DNA of 64,000 bases from Amyelois transitella (lineage: Eukaryota > Arthropoda > Insecta > Lepidoptera > Pyralidae), in contig NC_083535.1 in NCBI RefSeq assembly GCF_032362555.1, positions 310,001 to 374,000 on the forward strand. The letters run 5' to 3'. The notes below the pieces were generated by a model. It was not told where the DNA came from. It did not search any database and worked only from the letters and a program-made list of their open reading frames with translations. Both the position numbers and the translations under genes were made by a program. The stretch's first letter is position 1, and each line of letters opens with the position of its first letter. Below are positions 1 to 9,100 of this stretch, piece by piece.

Positions 1-188
1 ACCAAGAAATTTTCGAGTGGAAAACACGTACAGTAGGTTCATACAGCATACGGCCCCCGCGAGGTGGACCGATGATTTGGTGAAGTTCGCGGCACAACGT
101 TTGAATGCAGGTTGACTCCAACAGAGCGAGGTGGTAATCATCGTGGGAGGCCTATGTATGACGTCCTACCGATATGATGATGATCATG
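1..188 (+). mobile_element. 3' end of a non-LTR retrotransposon (RTE/BovB-like)
   Basis: One frame reads like a lepidopteran LINE C-terminus (...ARWTDDLVKFAAQRLNAG then stop). It is followed by GGCCTATGT...GACGTCCTA and a short GATGATGATGAT tail, the typical 3' end of RTE-type elements. It sits just past the donor of the last visible V-ATPase exon, so it lies in the intron before the missing terminal exon. The clade assignment is from memory of similar repeats. Confidence 0.6.
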
Positions 189-199
189 AATTAACTTAC

Positions 200-3100
200 C
201 AGTGAAGCCTCAACGCATGTATAAATACGGTGACGCTGTCCATAAACACCAGAAAGCCCAAGGTGATCAATGCCCAAATGGGAAAAACGTAGATAATTTT
301 CAGATAACCCTTCGAGGTGTAATCGCTTAAAGCCAAGTTCCTCATGGTTATCGCCCAGACGAAACGGGACAGCACTGCCGATAGAGAAAAATGTGTAATT
401 CCACTTCACTATAGGGTTAAAACATTAACAAACTCACAAGACTATTTTGGCTAACATCATATTGTTATGTATTTAAAAAAAATATATATATTTTATGCAA
501 AACTAAATATTAATTATGCAATGCGCATAGAGTTAAGAACATTCAGATAAATGTTCTTTATGCGCATCGTATCTTCGATTTGTCTAGGAATATTGACTTA
601 GTTGAGCATTACGTATGAACATACCTACAAATATTTGTACAGAACAATAAAACCTAATCAAAATGTTATGACAAAACTCGTACAATGTTGTTGTTAATCA
701 TGTTGGATATGTTGCTCTGCGTGGTTTTAAATATTTTACAAGTAGCCCTGCATTGAGACATGACATATTACATATTAATGGTCATGCACTTTATAAAATG
801 TGGTTCTGAACCATCGCCACGAGTTACAAGTGAGTCTAGGTATGTAACAAGTAGCCCTGCATTGAGAGACATTATTATGTTAATGTACTTCATAAAAAGT
901 GGTTCTGAACCATCGCCACGAGTAACAAGTGAGTCTTACATGTGTGCGCCATAGATATGGCCCAAAGTCTCAGGTATGAGGCCATGTGGCTGACTGCGGC
1001 CAGGCCATACTCCATGGTGCGGAGACAACGGTGGGCGAGCAGACTCTTCAGCTTCACATCAGCTGATTCGTGCTTCTTGTACTCGCCCAACTGGCAGGGG
1101 CCGTGGAGACCGCTTTGCTGTAAAACGTGTACATTGGAAAACCAGAAAAACAAATTTAAGATAACTTGTAACCACCCGTAGGTTTAAGCTAGGTTAGTGG
1201 GTTAATAAAAAGGGAATCGAATACGGCTGATACTCAGATATGACTGACCTGCAAATAACGCAGTTGTAGCCTGTACTTGATGTATATATATAGCGGGGAC
1301 GCCAACAGCATGACGGGGAAGCAGATCAATGCAATGTGGTAAAGCATTCTCTTCTGTTCGAAATTCTGCGGTTTCTCCTTCAGCGAAAGTTCTCTCCAAA
1401 ACATAATGTCCAAAAATTCTTGTCTCAAATTTGGCATAGTAGAACGATTATCTGCACAAAATCACAAGTTTATGCTGTACAAATTCGTGACATGGTAGTT
1501 TAGAAGCACCGATTAAAAGCGCAACGTTTTTTTTTAAAAGTCGATAAATTAGAAGTAACCATCGAAATAAACATATGTATTTAGAGATCAGGAAAAAGAG
1601 CTCAAATCAACACAGTCGTCAAAATGGCTTTAATTTTGGACGATTTTATAGATTTAAACAAGACATAGGTGATGCTAACTTTTTTGTAGTGTATTTCGCC
1701 AGCTCAATTCTTCAATTCAATTTTAAATTCTAAATAATGAAAACAACAAAAATTTCGCTAATGTGGAAATGGAGTTTTTGACTGATAATCCAAGGCAATT
1801 ATTACTTATATACATATGTAGATAAGTAAAATAAAAGATAGAAGATAAAGATAAAAGAAAGGACAAACAAGACTAACCAATTGCCTTTTTAGTGAACGAA
1901 CAAATCCATTTGTAAAACATCATGTAACACAGCCACCCATAAATACACCAGATGAATAGAATTCGCGGCACGGTGTGACATATTATTGCGTAATACTTCT
2001 TGAAGTATCTGAAAAATTATCAGAATAGAAGAACATGTGTCATATCGCTCATAAATTCTTGACAACCTGTTCAGAAACCCTGATACGAGTTAATGATGGT
2101 TTCGTAACGACCAAAGCATCCAATGGTCCATTTCAAAAGATTGGTTTCGTAGATCACCCGCGAAGAGGTGACAAACAAACAAACTTACTTTCTCATTTAC
2201 AACATTAATTGGGATTGATGTATTCTTCTTTTAGGCGATGAGCTGGCAACCTGTCACTATTTGAATCTCAGTTCTATCATCAAGCCAAAAATCTGAACGT
2301 GCCCTATCAGTCTTTTCAAGAATGTTGGCTCTGTCTACCCCGCAAGGGATATAGACGTGACCATATGTATGTATGTATACAGGTGAGGCTATCATCAAGT
2401 ATACTTACACCATGTTGAAAATACTGAGAATGAGTCCTAGAGTGAGATGTGTCACTCCGAGGATAATCGCTAGTTTCATCTTCAATGAATTCTCTATCTC
2501 CAACCCGTTCAGTGCCATCTAAACATTAGTCAATACTTATAAATAACTCACATATGTACATACATATAATCACTTTTATATCCCTCTTGGGGTAGAGTCA
2601 CATTCAGCTGTTTGGCATGATGATAGAATTGAGATTCAAACCGTGACATGTTGCTAGCCTATAAACTTTCATCTCCCACTTTAGAATTTTGGGGTAAAAA
2701 TTAAAAAATAAGGGTTTTTAACTACATGCATTCCAAATTTCGTCCAGCAGTTTAGCTGTGAAAGCGAAACAGACAGTCACGCAGACTTTTTAATTCAACA
2801 AGAGATCCTATTGGCTGACGTTTACAACCTGCGCAGGAGGAGAACAATATGCTCTCTTCGCTACCTATTTATAAAGAAAGAAAACAATATATCAAATCAT
2901 TAACAAGTGCTGTGTGGTTCCCGGCACCAATATAAAAAAAGAATAGGACCACTCCATCTCGTTCCCATGGATGTCGTAAAAGGCGACTAAGGGATAGGCT
3001 TATAAATTTGGGATTCTTCTTTTAGGCGATGGGCTAGCAACTTGTCACTATTTGAATCTTAATTCCATCTTAAAGCCAGATAGCTGAACGTGGCCTATCA

Positions 3101-6100
3101 GTCTTTTCAAGACTGTTGGCTCTGTCTAGCCCGCAAGGGATATAGACGACGACTATATGTATGTATGTATTAACAAGATTTATTGATATTAACATGATCA
3201 AATCATACCTTTACACCTGGGTCGATGCCATATTTATAAATATAGCCTGTATCGGCCTTGGGATTCATGTGGAACTGCAAGTAATACTGCAGGCGATCCA
3301 CAGGATGCGTGTTCAGCCAGTAACCTGACATCATCTTTGAGTGCAAGGAAAACCATTCGTTGTACATAAATCCCATGAAAATTGAAAAGCAGCCCATCAA
3401 TAGAATGATGTATCGACCTGAAATTCATTAATATTTCAGAACTATGATTGATTTTGAACGACTTTAAATCACAATCAATCATAGTTTACATAATCATCAC
3501 AATCAATCAGAGATTAATCGAGAGAATCGTGGCAAGTGAATCTCAATTCTATCATTAAGCCAAATAGCTGAACGTAGCCATTCAGTCTTTTCAAGACTGT
3601 AGTCTCTGCCTACCCCTCCGGGAAAAAGGTGTGATTTTATGTACATATGTATGTATCAATCATTGCTTTTAAACTAGCTTTCGACCGGTTCGCTCGAATA
3701 GAAGCAAAGTTTAAAATGTCACCAATGTACCGATGACTCTTTTCTGATTTATGTACATTCGTTTCAGTGCTAGCCGATTCTCTCAGCATGACCGGATCAG
3801 ATTATCTATACCTACGGTAAGGTTCGAGTAAAAACCTGACCCAGTATCATTTTCAATTGCGCATCCCTAATGACAGAAGAATGACTTCCCAACCCATGGG
3901 GTAAATTTTTGGTCATAATTAAAACAAACTACATCTACCATCTTGCAATTAATTTGAATACTTGTTTCGCATCATGCTTATCCTTTTTTTTGTTTCTACA
4001 TACATACATGAACGTGGCCTATCAGTCTTTTCATGACTGTTGGCTCTGTCTACCCTGCAAGGGATATAGACGTGACCATATGTATGTATGTATACATACA
4101 TACATACATATTTGATTGAGATTGAGAGGCCACGCTTAGCTATTTGGCTTAATGATAGAATTGAGATTCAAATAGTGACAGGTTGCTAGCCCATCGCCTA
4201 AAAGAAGAATCCCAAGTTTGTAAGCTTATCCCTTAGTCGCCTTTTACGACATCCATAGGAAGGAGATGGAGTGGTCCTATTCTTTTTTGTACTTTGTTTC
4301 TCCTGAAAACCAACCTGCAAAGATCAGGTGCCACACGTCATTCTTGGTCCGACGAGGAAGATATTTCTTCTCATTGTTGATCATCCATGACGCATAAATA
4401 AACAGCAGAACTCCATGCCCCACGTCTCCGAACATGACGCCGAATAGGAACGGAAAGAGAATCACACTGAAAGTACCTGTAAATCAAACACTGATGAGAT
4501 ATAGCATAGATATAGTGCCGTGTGGTTCCCGGCACCAATACAAAAAAAGAACCAGAGACCACTCCATCTCTTTTCCATGGGTGTCGTAAAAGGCAACTAA
4601 GGGATAGGCTTACAAACTGGGATTCTTTTTTAGGCGATGGGCTGTGGCAACCTGTCACTATTTGAATCTCAATTCTATCATTAAACGAAATAGCTGAGCG
4701 TGGCCTATCAGTCTTTTTTTTAAAGATTGTTGGCTCTATCTTCCCCGCAAGGGACATCGACGTGACCATATGTATGTATGTATGTATCGGTAACAGAAAG
4801 CTTTACGTGCCCAATATCTTTCATCTATTACTACTGTATAAAAAAATGGACCTGGGTTCAACTCCTTGTACCTCCCGCAGTCGTAAGAGTTGATGATGCT
4901 CTGGAAGCCCTTGGTGAACCTGGTGGTCTTGTAGCTGGTGGGCGGAGTCTCGTCCGTATACATCCTCACTATGAACGAGCGTGCTCCCGCCAATTGCTAA
5001 AATGAATTCAATACATACCTATAATAAAACACATTTTATTTTTCCTCAAGTATTTGCTTAAAAACAAAATTGGGCGATCAAGAAACTGTAGTAGAGTATG
5101 TGAATAAAAAACAACTGTTTGCCTGGTCATTTACATCTATACATATAATAAAACAGTAAAAATATTTTGTCTGTACATTTAGTATTTTTGACTGAAATGG
5201 ATAGAGGGACACTTAGAATGAATAATAGAAAGCAAAAATATTTTTTTTTAATTTCTTGTCTGTCTGTCTGTATGTTTGATCACGTTTATCTCCGAAAGTA
5301 CTGGACCGATTTACTTAAATCTTTCACCAATTGCTTTGTTTTAACCCAGAAAAATATTTAAAGTTTGTTTCATCAAAATCGGTTTACTAAAAAAAAGTTA
5401 TCGTCATTTGAATGAACTCAATGCATGAGTTTGCCTGCAAATAAGTTTACGCGGAAAAATTCGAAATTAACGCGGACGAAGTCGCGGGCAACAGCTAGTA
5501 CATACATAATAATCACGTCTATATCCCTGGCCGAGTAGACAGAACCTTGAAAGTCTAAAAGGCCACATTCAGTTGTGTGCCAAATTCAGCTTAATAACGA
5601 TCCGAATAGTGATAGTATACTAACCAATCGCCACGAGAAGATTCCCGAGTTAACAGTCTTACCCTTAGTCACCTTCTCCGGAATCCATTAGGAAAATATG
5701 TGGACTGGAAACCACATTATGTATACCTTATTTAGCTAACTTACCGAAGACTTTTCCAACGCATCTTCGACGTCATTGAAGTTCCTGTCAGCCATCCAGC
5801 ACTGGCCAATCAGAGTGTTGCTGGTGATGTCCAAATTCATCATGTTCATGGTGTGATAAATGGCTTTTGCTTTCCTTATCTGGGCCATCCAGGTCTCCCA
5901 CTGGCGACCAATGTCGCGAAATGTGATGGCACGCTGGATTTTAGTCTTTTGCAGTACCTACATACATACATATGATCACGTCTTTATCCCTTGCGGGGTA
6001 GACAGAGCCAACAGTCTCGAAAAGACTGATAGGCAACGTTCAGCTATTTGACTTTAAGATAGAATTGAGATTCAAATAGTGACAGGTTGCTAGGCCATCG

Positions 6101-9100
6101 CCTATAAGAAGAATCCCAAGTTTATAAGGCTACCCCTCAGTCGCCTTTTACGACATCCATGAGAGCGAGACGGAGTGGTCCTATTCTTTTTCTATTGGTG
6201 CCGGGAACCACACGGCACATTGTAAATAAATATAAGAGGAAACTGATTAACTGCCCTCGTGACGCCGTTTCTATCGCGCGGTATCTATCGCTGTCCAGTT
6301 TGAAGTCACAATAAAAAGCGATACAATAGTTTTTCGCGCGTTAAAAACGACGTCACGCGTGTTATTCTACAGATGTTAAGCCAACTGTTAAACGTTACCC
6401 TTGATTCACTTCGTACTGCTGGCTCTCTCTACCCCGTTAGGGATAAAGGCGTGATATTGTGTATATGTATGTGTATATCTAGGCGAACGTATTTTGATCA
6501 AATTAAGGACGTCCTGGTAAAGGGTCAGGTCAAAAGTACCCGAAACCGCCGAGCTTGCATGAAGAGAGTTATGAATGTGGATGAAGCGAAGGAAATATGC
6601 AGAGATCGGGGCAAGTGGAAAGAGGTAGTCTTTGCCTACCCCTCCGGGAATGAGGCGTGATTTTATGTATGTATGTATGTACCTATGTGTTTATCCTAAA
6701 TTTTCAGTGATTTATTAAGTTGATTCCCGATATATCCAATTTTCGTTGCGTGACGTCATGGTGCTGGCAGGTTGTCCAAACGCTTTTTATACGCGCTGCG
6801 ACGTAATCCGGTCGGCCAATGAGACAAAAGATATATCCTCTTTCAGAAAAATATATAAAATTACTAGAGGCCGCCCGCGACTTCGTCCGCATGGAAACCC
6901 TATCAATCCGCTACCTACCTCCAATAGGGATGTGGACTATTTTTGGGAAAGTGTTTAAAACCATGCATAAGTACCAAATATAACCCAAACTATTTATTAT
7001 TATTTTTTTATTTGAAGTAATACCTTTAAAATAATTTATTTAAAATTCCATTTAAAATTTCGCGCTAAAACGCGGATACCTGTCAAACGGCCGCTGTGAT
7101 GTCACGCGTTATAAAATATTGTCGAAGTTGTATGCAATGAATAGTTATTTCTTAGTTGTGTGATAATATTATGAATTCAAAATTTTATAAATATTGTGCG
7201 GTGCCGCAGTGTAAAATTACAACTATTAAAACACCTGAAAAACTGTTTATTCACGATCCACGTACAAAAACGATGCTGAAAAATTGGGTTCAATTAGCCC
7301 TTCGGGATCCGGCACTTGTATCTACACAAAGTAAAATGTATTTCTGTGTGGATCATTTAGATGTAAGTTTGATAATATTTGTTACATTTACTTGTATTAA
7401 AATAATTTTACTCTTCAAGTTTTCAAAGACGGAAACTCGAATTTTTAGGTTAGAAATAAAGTAAACAATGTTTCTTTCGTATTTTTAATAATAGTTGCCA
7501 ATGATATGGAGAATTATCCAGAATATCATTTGATGGGCACAGTATCCCAGATCAGACTGAGAGCAGGTTGTGTGCCAAGAAAGTTTGCATGTCAACCCGA
7601 TAGAAAAGACGAACCGAAAACATAACAACTCGACTATTAGCAGTTAAAAGGCAAAGATTGGAATCAATAGCGGAATGTGAAAGAGAAAAAGAACAGACTC
7701 ATTCTACACAAAGTATTTCCGTGGCTAAGATAATCGGACGGTAATCACGGTAATAATATGATCCAAATATCAACAAACACCATAGTATTTGACAGCGAAA
7801 ATTCTTGTATTGCAACGCGTGACATCACGCATTTTGATTGGTGTTCATTGTCACGTGACTTGAGGGTGAAATATTTAATTACATTTTATTAAATAAAAAA
7901 ATAATCCCTTGTTTATTGAGAAAAATATTGTGTTTTTTATTATTTTTACTATAGAAACTACCTTTTCGTGGTAAAATTTTGTACTTATTTGAGTACAGTC
8001 CACATCCCTATTCAGCTACCTACATTGACGACTGACGTTGTAAATTATATACATCGTCCGTTCAGGTTATTATTTTGGCAACGATTGGTAGGCGTACATA
8101 GTATGCGTTGTACGGAGACATAGCGTTCTTTTTGGGTACTTTTAATCTCAGCTAAACCTATAGTTCCCGTGGGATTTGCGAAAATCTTGTATTCATGACG
8201 GCCTCTGTGGCGCAGCGGTTGTACGCTTGTCTGTGACACCGGAGGTCCCAGGTTCGAATCCCGGCCAGGGCATGATGAGAAAAGAACTTTTTCTGATTGG
8301 CCTGGGTCTTGGATGTTTATCTATATAAGTATTTATTATAAAATATAGTTTCGTTGAGTTAGTATCTCGTAACACAAGTTTCGAACTTACTTCGAGGCTA
8401 ACTCAATCTGTGTAATTTGACCCGTATATATTTATATTATTCATTTGTACGTGGCGCTAACAAACCATCTAAATTCGCGAGCGTTGATGGCGCTAAATCG
8501 CAAAAGAAGTTACGGGTACAAGCTTACGAGTACCTTGTCCATTTCATTCATCCTGTCGGCCAGCTCCCTGATGGTGGAGACCCTGCCCTCGTGGGTCTCC
8601 GGCCAGCGGTACAGGTTCACGTTGAACCCGTTACACACCTTCAGGACGCGCTCCTGCATCTCCTCCCCGTGACACACGATGACAAACGCCACTTTGCGTA
8701 CGTCGCGACCCTGAAAAGAACTATTCGCTCTACAAGAAATCGCATAGCACGTCATGTCTTTTTCCTTTGTGGGGTAGACAGACAATAGTTTTGAAAAAAC
8801 TTGAAGGGCTTCAGTTCAATTCGGTTGGGACACACTATGTGTTTCCTTCATTATCAGACCAGCGTTAATGTATTTGTTCCCTTAACATCTTTCTGATATG
8901 CACATTATCTTATCTGATATGCCGGAAACTTATATCCAATTAAGAGTCTGGAGAAGTAAAAATTATAGTGCCCGTGGCATTTGCAAAAAGACTGTATTCT
9001 TTTGAAGGTGGCGCTAAATTCGTCGCTTTTTGTAGGTGGCGTTAAATTCGTTGCTTATTGTAGATAACGCAAAATTCGCGCGGGCGAAGCGCCGTGTGGT

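Noticed and set aside
1..199. Last exon of the V-ATPase gene inside the window
   Set aside because: No frame gives the expected C-terminal motif after LRLHW; the stretch is a LINE 3' end, so the exon must lie further left.
4371..4769. 132-codon minus-strand ORF covering a V-ATPase exon
   Set aside because: It is another frame over exon 8 plus an alpha copy; only the short exon 8 frame carries the family motif.
8195..8275. Functional tRNA gene
   Set aside because: The tRNA-like head is followed by a SINE body present in three places, and the cloverleaf is imperfect.
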